Shown in pieces: positions 1 to 5,227 of a stretch of DNA of 5,227 nt (positions within the stretch are counted from its first letter, which is position 1; every line of letters starts with the position of its first letter). Below the pieces are notes generated by a model. It saw only the letters and a list, made by a program, of their open reading frames with translations, was not told the origin of the DNA and made no database searches. The stretch comes from Oscillospiraceae bacterium (lineage in GTDB: Bacteria; Bacillota; Clostridia; Oscillospirales; Ruminococcaceae). The translations under genes and the position numbers were made by a program. The stretch covers positions 1 through 5,227 of the forward strand of contig JAGAKC010000283.1 in NCBI GenBank assembly GCA_017848155.1, read 5' to 3'.

Positions 1-306
1 GAGCCGTCCGGCGGGGAAGAGTCCCTTTCTCCTCAGCTCCTCGGGCAGCAGCTCCAGTACTGTGGAGCTTAATCCGTCACGGGTCGCACATACTACTCCG
101 TCAGGCTTGTTGAGCATGATGTACAGGTATTGCCTGTATCTTATCTGTTTTCCCCGCACGGCAACGATGTCCTTTTCTGGATCAAGTTTAGCGTCAGCGC
201 TTCTGACAGCCTTGCCGTTTACGGTGATCTCCGATCTTTTTATAAGTGCTTTTGCGTCGGAGCGTGATAGCCCTGCCTGCTCCGATACGAATCTGTCCAA
301 ACGCAT
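1..306 (-). CDS. rsuA: RsuA-family rRNA pseudouridine synthase, N-terminal part (runs off left edge)
   Basis: This gene reads right to left from an ATG at 304-306, and 102 codons are visible before the window ends. Residues 1 to about 48 form an S4 RNA-binding domain (MRLDRFVSEQAGLSRSDAKA, then IKRSEITVNGKAV). The start of the pseudouridine synthase domain follows, with MLNKPDGVVCATRD (residues 64-77) and TVLELLPEELRRKGLFPAGRL (82-102). This S4-then-KPxGvv-then-LFPxGRLD order is typical of the RsuA/RluB/RluE group, which converts a specific uridine in rRNA to pseudouridine; the short N-terminus favours the RsuA (16S rRNA) branch. The catalytic Asp of GRLD would be residue 103, just outside the window, so catalytic competence cannot be judged. 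The start is supported by AAAGGCGG (complement of 313-320) six bases upstream of the ATG and by a promoter at 354-382. The gene is divergent from the T-box/ligase unit, and no functional link is evident. Confidence 0.92.
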   Translation of the reverse strand, partial: MRLDRFVSEQAGLSRSDAKALIKRSEITVNGKAVRSADAKLDPEKDIVAVRGKQIRYRQYLYIMLNKPDGVVCATRDGLSSTVLELLPEELRRKGLFPAGRL

Positions 307-353
307 ATCTGTCCGCCTTTCGGTGGTTATTTGCAGTTATAGCTGCTAAAGCA

Positions 354-382
354 ATTATACATCAATCGCATTGATAAATCAA
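354..382 (-). promoter_or_regulatory. Sigma-A-type promoter of the pseudouridine synthase gene
   Basis: On the minus strand there is TTGATT (complement of 377-382), a 17-bp spacer, and a perfect TATAAT (complement of 354-359). Transcription would start near 347, leaving a leader of about 40 nt before the ATG at 306. The -35 matches the consensus at four of six positions. The spacer contains the dyad at 361-375. Confidence 0.75.
361..382. repeat. Overlapping dyads inside the minus-strand promoter, possible operator
   Basis: ATCAAT-CGC-ATTGAT (361-375) is a perfect 6-3-6 inverted repeat. The second arm forms another dyad with the next bases, TTGAT-AA-ATCAA (371-382), giving three alternating half-sites. 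The repeats lie between, and over, the -35 and -10 of the minus-strand promoter, where a bound protein would block RNA polymerase. It is too short for an RNA terminator and has no U-tract. The operator role is inference; the fused HTH protein encoded at 813-3131 is one candidate binder. Confidence 0.4.
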
Positions 383-418
383 GTGGTGTGATATGTTTGA
401 TAGATACGGCGAAAAAAA

Positions 419-436
419 TTTCAAAAAATTTTGAAA
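419..436. repeat. 18-bp AT-rich palindrome just upstream of the T-box promoter
   Basis: TTTCAAAAAATTTTGAAA is a perfect 8-2-8 inverted repeat that ends six bases before the -35 at 443. It could be an UP-element or a curved A-tract that raises promoter strength, or an operator for a dimeric regulator. Short AT-rich palindromes also arise by chance, so function is unproven. Confidence 0.4.
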
Positions 437-442
437 ATCCTC

Positions 443-471
443 TTGACTTTTGGAATTTAACGTGCTATAAT
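443..471 (+). promoter_or_regulatory. Strong sigma-A-type promoter driving the T-box leader and acyl-CoA ligase
   Basis: TTGACT (443-448), a 17-bp spacer and a perfect TATAAT (466-471) make a near-consensus promoter (five of six at -35, six of six at -10). Initiation is expected around 478-480, immediately before the T-box Stem I. An A/T-rich tract with a palindrome (412-437) lies directly upstream. Such a strong core promoter fits control mainly by downstream attenuation. Confidence 0.88.
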
Positions 472-477
472 GACATC

Positions 478-753
478 ACAAAAGACAATGACGAAGACAC
501 GTTCGTTTTCTGCGGCATTTTCAGAGAGCCATCGGTCGGTGTGAGGTGGTAATGCGGGTAAATGAACATCCCTTCTGAGTTGGAGTGCTGAAATATCAGT
601 AAGCGCTCTCGTGAGGCTGCGTTAATGCATAGGGCTTTTCCTGTAACAGGGCGAGTCTGAAGGTGGCGTAGGCAGTATAAGGCTGCACGCAATTTGAGTG
701 GTACCGCGGGTTTGATGCTCGTCTCAAAGTCAGAACTTTGGGGCGGGCTTTTT
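478..753 (+). promoter_or_regulatory. T-box riboswitch, probably tRNA-Ile-responsive
   Basis: This untranslated leader reads tRNA charging and decides whether the ligase gene is transcribed. Stem I can be paired as: base CAAU(486-489)/GUUG(579-582); a G-A/A-G kink-turn-like element 490-492/576-578; GAAG(493-496)/CUUC(572-575); specifier loop; GUUCGUUU(501-508)/AAAUGAAC(560-567); GCAUU(515-519)/AAUGC(551-555); an AG bulge with AGAGAG; then GCCAUC(528-533)/GGUGGU(545-550) closing the conserved GGUNGGUGUGA distal loop. The 3' side of the specifier loop is AUCC (568-571), giving AUC (Ile) as the best specifier. Stem III is GCGU-AG-GCAG/CUGC-ACGC (666-690). The antiterminator pairs UUUGAG(693-698) with CUCAAA(723-728) and GCGGG(706-710) with CUCGU(718-722), exposing the UGGUACC bulge (699-705). 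UGGU should pair with a tRNA 3' end bearing A73, which fits tRNA-Ile but not tRNA-His (C73) or tRNA-Ser (G73). The Stem II/IIA-B region (about 593-660) was not resolved. T-box identity is very secure; the amino acid is less so. Confidence 0.95.
717..753 (+). terminator. T-box intrinsic terminator, mutually exclusive with the antiterminator
   Basis: Bases 717-730 pair with 735-748 in an uninterrupted 14-bp stem (including G-U pairs) around a CAGA loop. UUUUU (749-753) follows, and after one G a second U-run. The 5' arm (717-730) contains the CUCGU and CUCAAA segments that the antiterminator uses at 718-728, so only one of the two structures can form. This is the classic T-box switch: termination when the tRNA is charged, read-through when it is uncharged. 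Confidence 0.93.
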
Positions 754-798
754 GTTTTTGTGGCTTTTGCCCCGTCGATAATATGTCCGAAGATAACG

Positions 799-805
799 AA
801 AGGAG
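799..805 (+). promoter_or_regulatory. Ribosome binding site that fixes the ligase start at 813
   Basis: AAAGGAG lies seven bases before the ATG at 813. In-frame upstream starts at 738 (TTG, inside the terminator hairpin) and 783 (ATG) lack a comparable site, so 813 is the translation start. Confidence 0.88.
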
Positions 806-812
806 AAACACC

Positions 813-3131
813 ATGCCAAATCAGAACAATACCGAACAAAAGATACGTGAGGTCGCACAGCGAATCAGAACGCTGCGTGAGGATATGGGTATATCCGCCG
901 AAACTATGGCGGCAAAGACGGGCTTTTCCTCCGCAGAATACAGGAAGATGGAGAACGGCGAGGTAGATTTCAGCTTTACCTTTATCCACAAGTGCGCAGG
1001 TATATTCGGTGTAGATATCGCAGAGCTTATGGAGGGTAATGCCCCCGAGCTTACAGGCTACACTATTACCCGCAAGGGACAGGGAAAGCCCATCGTTCGC
1101 AGAGCAGGCTTCGAGTACAACAGACTTGCACATAAGTTCAAGGATAAGATCGCAGAGCCTTTTCATGTGGTCATTCCCTATTCCGAGGAAGCGCTCAGCG
1201 GCGAAAGACACCTTGCAAGCCATGCAGGTCAGGAGATGGATATCGTCATCAAGGGTACGCTGCGTATGGTGATCGGTACCCATGTGGAGACTCTGTATGA
1301 GGGCGACTGCATCTACTATGACAGTTCAATTCCCCATGATGAGATCGCACTCGGCGGCGAGGACTGTGAGATATATGCATTCGTTATGGCTCCGCAGGAC
1401 GGAAGTCAGGACACTTCCTATCACGAGCATGTGCGTGCATATACTCATTCCAACTTCTACAAGGCCGGTATCTCTCACCCCGTTGCGGATAAGTTCGTAA
1501 GCTGCGAGACGGATGAACACGGTATGCTTTCGGCCGTTAATTTCCACAATGAGGAGAGCTTTAATTTCGCATATGATATCGTGGACGCACTTGCAGAAAA
1601 GTGCCCCGATAAGACTGCGATGATATATGTTGCGGAGGATAAGTCGGAGCGCAGGTTCACATATAAGGATATGATGAAGTACTCCTGCCAGACCGCAAAT
1701 TACTTCAGATCGCTCGGTATCAGGAAGGGCGACAAGGTAATGCTGGTGCTGAAAAGACATTATCAGTTCTGGTTCTCGATCCTTGCTCTGCATCGCCTTG
1801 GAGCAGTTGTTATTCCTGCGTCCAATCAGCTCGTTAAGCACGACTTTGAGTATCGTTTTGATTCGGCTGGTATCTCGGCTGTGGTATGTACGGCTGACGG
1901 AAATGTTGCTGACGAGATCGACCTTGCTGCACCCAACAGCCCTACATTAAAGACAAAGATCATAGTGGGTGCAAAGCGTGACGGTTGGAACGATTTCAAC
2001 GAGGAGCTCTCCGCATACAGCACAAAGTTCCCGAGAACAGACGATACAGCCTGCGGCAGTGACCCCATGCTGATGTTCTTCACATCGGGTACGACAGGCT
2101 ATCCCAAGATCGCTATGCATGACTTCAAGTATCCTCTCGGACATTATACCACTGCACGCTACTGGCATAATGTAGACCCCAACGGTATCCACTTTACCAT
2201 TTCCGACACAGGCTGGGGCAAGGCGCTGTGGGGCAAGCTGTACGGTCAGTGGATGTGCGAAACTGCTGTATTTGTATATGATTTCGAGCGTTTCCATGCC
2301 GAGGATATCCTTCCCATGTTTGCAAAGTACAATATCACCACATTCTGTGCACCGCCTACAATGTACCGCTTCTTTATAAAGGAGGACCTGTCCAAGTACG
2401 ATCTCTCCAGCCTTAAATATGCTACTATCGCAGGCGAGGCGCTTAACCCCGAGGTGTTCTACCAGTTTAAAAAGGCAACAGGCATCTCCCTTATGGAAGG
2501 CTTCGGTCAGACCGAAACTACGCTTTCCATCGCAAACTTTGTCGGCATGACTCCCAAGCCCGGAAGCATGGGCAAGCCTAATCCCCTGTACAATGTTCAC
2601 ATCATGAACGCTGACGGCACGGAGGCAGGTGTCGGTGAGGTCGGTGAGATATGCATAAAGACAGGTGACACCAAGCCGTGCGGTCTGTATATGTGCTATT
2701 ACAAAAACGAGGAGAGCACAAATGCGGCATGGCATGACGGCTACTACCACACAGGCGATACTGCACGTATGGACGAGGACGGCTATTTCTGGTATGTCGG
2801 CAGAGTTGACGATCTTATCAAGTCCTCCGGCTATCGTATCGGTCCGTTTGAGATCGAGAGCGTTATCATGGAGCTTCCTTATGTTCTGGAGTGCGCTGTT
2901 ACAGGTGTTCCCGATGAGATCAGAGGTCAGGTAGTAAAGGCTACCATCGTGCTCACAAATGGCACACAGCCGTCTGACGAGCTGAAAAAGGAGATACAGA
3001 CCTACGTAAAGAACCAGACCGCACCCTACAAGTATCCCAGAGTGATCGAGTTCCGTGACAGCCTGCCAAAGACCGTCGGAAGCGGAAAGATCCGCCGCAG
3101 TGAGATCAGAGAGCAGGATTCCAGGAAGTGA
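813..3131 (+). CDS. HTH-cupin-acyl-CoA synthetase fusion (medium-chain type, AMP-forming)
   Basis: This 772-residue protein has three modules. Residues 13-70 are a Xre-type helix-turn-helix (GISAETMAAKTGFSSAEYRK, then MENGE). Residues 113-193 are a cupin, with SHAGQE (136-141), E141-x6-G148 and SSIPH (171-175). Residues from about 250 to the end are an ANL-superfamily adenylating enzyme. It carries FFTSGTTGYPK (422-432, ATP-binding P-loop-like motif), MEGFGQTET (561-569), HTGD with D649, GRVDDLIKSSGYRIG (663-677), and PKTVGSGKIRR with the expected catalytic Lys759. ISDTGWGKALWGKLYGQW resembles medium-chain acyl-CoA synthetases (ACSM/MACS) more than acetyl-CoA synthetases. The expected reaction is carboxylate + ATP + CoA to acyl-CoA + AMP + PPi in the cytoplasm. 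All core motifs are intact, so it should be active. The T-box leader suggests an amino-acid-related substrate, plausibly 2-methylbutyrate or another branched short-chain acid if the specifier is Ile; this is inference. In the cupin, the usual first metal-ligand His position appears to be Ala135. The gene is monocistronic, with its own terminator. Confidence 0.93.
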   Translation: MPNQNNTEQKIREVAQRIRTLREDMGISAETMAAKTGFSSAEYRKMENGEVDFSFTFIHKCAGIFGVDIAELMEGNAPELTGYTITRKGQGKPIVRRAGFEYNRLAHKFKDKIAEPFHVVIPYSEEALSGERHLASHAGQEMDIVIKGTLRMVIGTHVETLYEGDCIYYDSSIPHDEIALGGEDCEIYAFVMAPQDGSQDTSYHEHVRAYTHSNFYKAGISHPVADKFVSCETDEHGMLSAVNFHNEESFNFAYDIVDALAEKCPDKTAMIYVAEDKSERRFTYKDMMKYSCQTANYFRSLGIRKGDKVMLVLKRHYQFWFSILALHRLGAVVIPASNQLVKHDFEYRFDSAGISAVVCTADGNVADEIDLAAPNSPTLKTKIIVGAKRDGWNDFNEELSAYSTKFPRTDDTACGSDPMLMFFTSGTTGYPKIAMHDFKYPLGHYTTARYWHNVDPNGIHFTISDTGWGKALWGKLYGQWMCETAVFVYDFERFHAEDILPMFAKYNITTFCAPPTMYRFFIKEDLSKYDLSSLKYATIAGEALNPEVFYQFKKATGISLMEGFGQTETTLSIANFVGMTPKPGSMGKPNPLYNVHIMNADGTEAGVGEVGEICIKTGDTKPCGLYMCYYKNEESTNAAWHDGYYHTGDTARMDEDGYFWYVGRVDDLIKSSGYRIGPFEIESVIMELPYVLECAVTGVPDEIRGQVVKATIVLTNGTQPSDELKKEIQTYVKNQTAPYKYPRVIEFRDSLPKTVGSGKIRRSEIREQDSRK

Positions 3132-3142
3132 TATGATCCAAA

Positions 3143-3159
3143 GTCTGCTGTGAGCAGAC
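3143..3159 (+). other. Small perfect hairpin after the ligase stop
   Basis: GTCTGCT-GTG-AGCAGAC is a perfect 7-bp stem with a three-base loop, 11 bases after the TGA. No T-run follows, so it is not a terminator itself. It may protect the mRNA 3' end or help the terminator downstream. Confidence 0.5.
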
Positions 3160-3186
3160 CTAAATAGTGGGATAATATGCTAAAAT

Positions 3187-3217
3187 AAGACCGTGGAGAT
3201 ATCTGCGGTCTTTTTTT
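3187..3217 (+). terminator. Intrinsic terminator of the ligase transcript
   Basis: AAGACCG (3187-3193) pairs with CGGTCTT (3206-3212) around a 12-base loop. The T-run covers 3211-3217, its first two bases overlapping the stem. It lies 55 bases past the ligase stop codon and separates that gene from the surface-protein gene. Confidence 0.85.
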
Positions 3218-3267
3218 GTACCTGAAACGCTTCAGCTGCTTTCGGCCGCATGATAGCAAGAAAAACG

Positions 3268-3273
3268 AAAGGA
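3268..3273 (+). promoter_or_regulatory. Ribosome binding site that fixes the surface-protein start at 3283
   Basis: AAAGGA lies nine bases before the ATG at 3283. The in-frame ATG at 3250 would add 11 polar residues ahead of a standard signal peptide and has no comparable site, so 3283 is preferred. No convincing -35/-10 pair was found between the terminator and this site. Confidence 0.75.
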
Positions 3274-3282
3274 AATAAGGAT

Positions 3283-5055
3283 ATGAAAAAACGATTTTTT
3301 AGCATGTTCCTTGCAGCTGTAATGGCAGCACAGAGCGTTGTAGCGGCTATGCCTGCTTATGCCGCTGAGGAGACCTACGGCGATTTCACCTATGATATCT
3401 ACGGCGGCGATGTTATTATAACGGGATATACGGGCAACGATCCGTATGTTATCATCCCCGATCAGATCGAGGATAAGGATGTAACGATAATAGGCTCGCG
3501 TGCTTTTTCGGGAAACTCCTCCATGGAGTATGTAAATCTGCCGAATAGGCTTCGCAGCATAGCAAGTTTCGCTTTTTCAAACTGCGAGAATTTAAGATGC
3601 ATCGTTCTGCCGAACTCCGTTGAATGTGTCGGCGGCATCCCTTACAGCAGCGGCTATTATGACAAGGATATATATCATGACCAGTACTGCTTTGCGGAGA
3701 ATCCTTCCCTTGAGGAATTTGTTATGGGAAGCAATGTCACGGAATTCGGCAGGGCAGTATTATACAGATGCACAGGATTATCTGAGATCAGCTTTTCCGA
3801 AGGTCTTAGCTTTGTATCTGCAACAGGCTGTTTTTCTAACCTCTCTATAAGCAATGATTACGCAAGAGATTATTCCGATGCATATATCAGACCCGGAAAC
3901 ACAAACGATGTTGCATGGAATGACTCTATCACTGTACATTTCCCGTCAGAGGAGATGGCGGAAAAAGTCAGCAAGCGCGGTGACGGAGCTGATCAGTACG
4001 ATGTTATCCCCTTTGAGGATTCCCATGCAAAGGTCACATTTGATACAAACGGCGGCGATACCGCAGACAGTGCGCTCTGGACATTAAGAGGTCAGTCTGT
4101 GTCCGAGGAGATACCTCCTGAAAAGGAGGACTGCGAGTTCGTAGGCTGGTACTCCAATCCCGAAGGAAAGGGCGAGCCGTGGGATTTCGTAATGGACAAG
4201 GTGTCCGACGATATGACGCTCTATGCAAAGTGGCGTCATATCCAGTATACCGTAACATTTGACGCTGACGGCGGCAGCTGTTCTGTAGAGAAGCAGGATT
4301 ATTCGTTCGGACTTAAGATGGAGGAGTTGCCTGTTCCCACCAGAACTAATTATCAGTTCATCGGCTGGTACACCCGTGCTGACGGCAACGGCGAGCTTTA
4401 CACCGAGAGCACGATAATGCCGCGTTCCGATCTGAAGCTGTATGCAGCCTGGCTGCAGAACGGCAAGGGCCTTGTGGTGGATTTTGACGCAAACGGCGGA
4501 ACATGTGATACGGATAAGCTGATAGTTGATTACAACAAGCCTATCAGCGACCTGCCCTCTGTAAAGAGAAAGGGCTATACCTTTGTTGAGTGGAACAGCA
4601 AGGCAGATGGTACGGGCGACACCTACACAAAGAGCACAAAGGTGATACATAATAACCTTACCCTGTATGCTATCTGGAAGGTAAAGGGCTGCACAGTTAC
4701 TCTTGACGCTAACAAGGGTACTGTATCGAAGGACAGTGTAGCTGTAAACTACGGAAAAAAACTCGGTAAACTGCCTGAACCCATTAGGGATGGCTATGAG
4801 TTCATGGGCTGGTTCTATGAAAACGGCGATAAGGTGAAGTCATCTGATGAGATAACAGCTGATGTTACGCTCACAGCACGCTGGCGTGGATTTGAATACA
4901 TGATCCTGTTCAATGCGGGCAAGGGAAAGCTCACAGGTAAGGATACCATGTCCGTATATTGCGGCGACCAGATCGGTGAAATGCCTGTTCCCACAAGAAA
5001 GGGATATATTTTCAAAGGCTGGTATACCAAAAAGAGCAGCAAGGGTACAAAGTAG
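3283..5055 (+). pseudogene. Secreted BspA-LRR / InlB-repeat surface protein, interrupted by an in-frame TAG
   Basis: The visible frame to the stop gives 590 residues, but it continues in the same frame beyond it. Residues 1-27 are a signal peptide: KKR, a hydrophobic core, and cleavage after AYA (25-27). Residues about 60-200 form BspA/LRR_5-type leucine-rich repeats, e.g. RAFSGNSSMEYVNLPNRL and FAFSNCENLRCIVLPNSV, with a Tyr/Gly-rich insert around 117-135. Five InlB-type (Flg_new/List-Bact) repeats of about 65-70 residues follow from 248, each with xFDAxGG, GYxFxGWY and LYAxW signatures. Such proteins are extracellular or cell-wall modules that usually mediate adhesion or carbohydrate/host contact; the ligand here is unknown. 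The TAG at 5053-5055 falls where aligned repeats have Tyr (GELYTEST, GDTYTKST against GTK-stop-TAES), so a single change of TAC or TAT to TAG explains it. A truncated product would lack any C-terminal anchor. It may be a true pseudogene, a phase-variant allele or a sequence error. Confidence 0.85.
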
Positions 5056-5106
5056 ACTGCGGAATCCGAGATGCCCGACAAGGATCTTAACCTCTATGCA
5101 GGATGG
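4024..5106 (+). repeat. Five tandem InlB-type (Flg_new) protein repeats
   Basis: The units are approximately 4024-4233, 4246-4452, 4471-4677, 4690-4884 and 4897-5106, each ending in a Trp (KW, AW, IW, RW, GW). The shared pattern is a beta strand with FDAxGG near the start, LPxPxRxGYxFxGW in the middle and an LxLYAxW close. The copies are divergent at DNA level, so this is an old domain expansion rather than a fresh duplication. The fifth unit carries the TAG. Confidence 0.88.
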
Positions 5107-5227
5107 AAAAAGATCACCGAATATGCGTCCTCTGTAAAGCTGGATAAGTCAAAGGTAACTCTTGGCGTGGGACAGACCTATGCGCTGAAGATCACAACTA
5201 CGCCTGAGTATACTCTTGATAAATTCA
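5056..5227 (+). pseudogene. In-frame continuation of the surface protein after the TAG, running off the right edge
   Basis: The frame of the preceding gene stays open for the 57 codons left in the window. It first completes the fifth InlB-type repeat (PDKDLNLYAGW, ending at 5106). It then reads SSVKLDKSKVTLGVGQTYAL, the characteristic opening of a Big_2 (BID_2) bacterial Ig-like domain. Without a start or ribosome binding site of its own, this part would be made only by read-through of the TAG. It shows that the ancestral protein was longer than 590 residues; the C-terminus and any anchor lie outside the window. Confidence 0.85.

Noticed and set aside
62..349. Plus-strand open frame opposite the pseudouridine synthase
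   Set aside because: It is antisense to a clear RsuA-family protein and its own translation resembles nothing.
567..571. CAU (His) or UCC (Ser) as the T-box specifier
   Set aside because: The UGGU bulge predicts discriminator A73, whereas bacterial tRNA-His has C73 and tRNA-Ser has G73. AUC (Ile) fits both the loop position and the bulge.
738..812. N-terminal extension of the ligase from a TTG at 738 or ATG at 783
   Set aside because: The TTG lies in the terminator hairpin and neither start has a good ribosome binding site; AAAGGAG serves the ATG at 813.
465..1283. Long minus-strand open frame (272 codons) overlapping the T-box and the start of the ligase gene
   Set aside because: It lies antisense to the T-box, promoter and HTH-cupin coding region. 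It has no recognisable domain and is a codon-bias shadow.
1947..2750. Minus-strand open frame (267 codons) inside the ligase gene
   Set aside because: It is antisense to the conserved adenylation motifs and has no family signature, so it is a shadow.
3161..3186. GATAAT-like -10 element before the surface-protein gene
   Set aside because: No -35-like hexamer sits at 16-18 bp upstream, and it would start transcription ahead of the terminator at 3187-3217.
5053..5055. TAG as programmed recoding or an alternative genetic code
   Set aside because: There is no stem-loop or selenocysteine/pyrrolysine-type context that I can recognise, and the aligned residue is an ordinary Tyr. A nonsense mutation or sequence error is simpler.
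1..5227. CRISPR array, insertion sequence, tRNA or rRNA gene, prophage
   Set aside because: I saw no direct-repeat array, transposase, cloverleaf or rRNA stretch. The tRNA-interacting element is the T-box leader, not a tRNA gene.

Overview
The window looks like chromosomal DNA from a Gram-positive anaerobe of the Clostridia, most likely a Ruminococcus-like member of the Oscillospiraceae. The reasons are a textbook T-box leader (a Bacillota-type tRNA-sensing riboswitch), AAAGGAG-type ribosome binding sites, moderate GC, and a secreted BspA-LRR/InlB-repeat surface protein. Genus is an inference; no marker gene here fixes it.

Layout. Positions 1-306 (minus strand) hold the first 102 codons of an RsuA-family rRNA pseudouridine synthase that runs off the left edge. 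Positions 307-477 are a divergent promoter region with one good sigma-A-type promoter facing each way and two inverted repeats. Positions 478-753 are a T-box riboswitch with a modelled Stem I, Stem III, antiterminator and 14-bp intrinsic terminator. Its best specifier codon is AUC (Ile), and its UGGU bulge fits a tRNA with discriminator A73. Positions 813-3131 encode a 772-residue fusion of a Xre-type HTH, a cupin and a medium-chain-type AMP-forming acyl-CoA synthetase. Positions 3132-3282 hold a small hairpin and an intrinsic terminator. From 3283 to the right edge runs a secreted protein with a signal peptide, BspA-type leucine-rich repeats, five InlB-type (Flg_new/List-Bact) repeats and the start of a Big_2 Ig-like domain. 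An in-frame TAG at 5053-5055, inside the fifth repeat, interrupts it.

How they work together. The T-box and the ligase form one unit: low charging of the sensed tRNA, probably tRNA-Ile, should allow read-through into a carboxylate-activating enzyme. The simplest explanation is that the ligase activates a branched short-chain acid such as 2-methylbutyrate, which anaerobes can reductively carboxylate to the keto acid precursor of isoleucine. The fused HTH-cupin suggests that the enzyme, or its ligand state, also acts at a promoter. This T-box/HTH-cupin-ligase combination is the most interesting item in the window. The surface protein appears transcriptionally separate and functionally unrelated.
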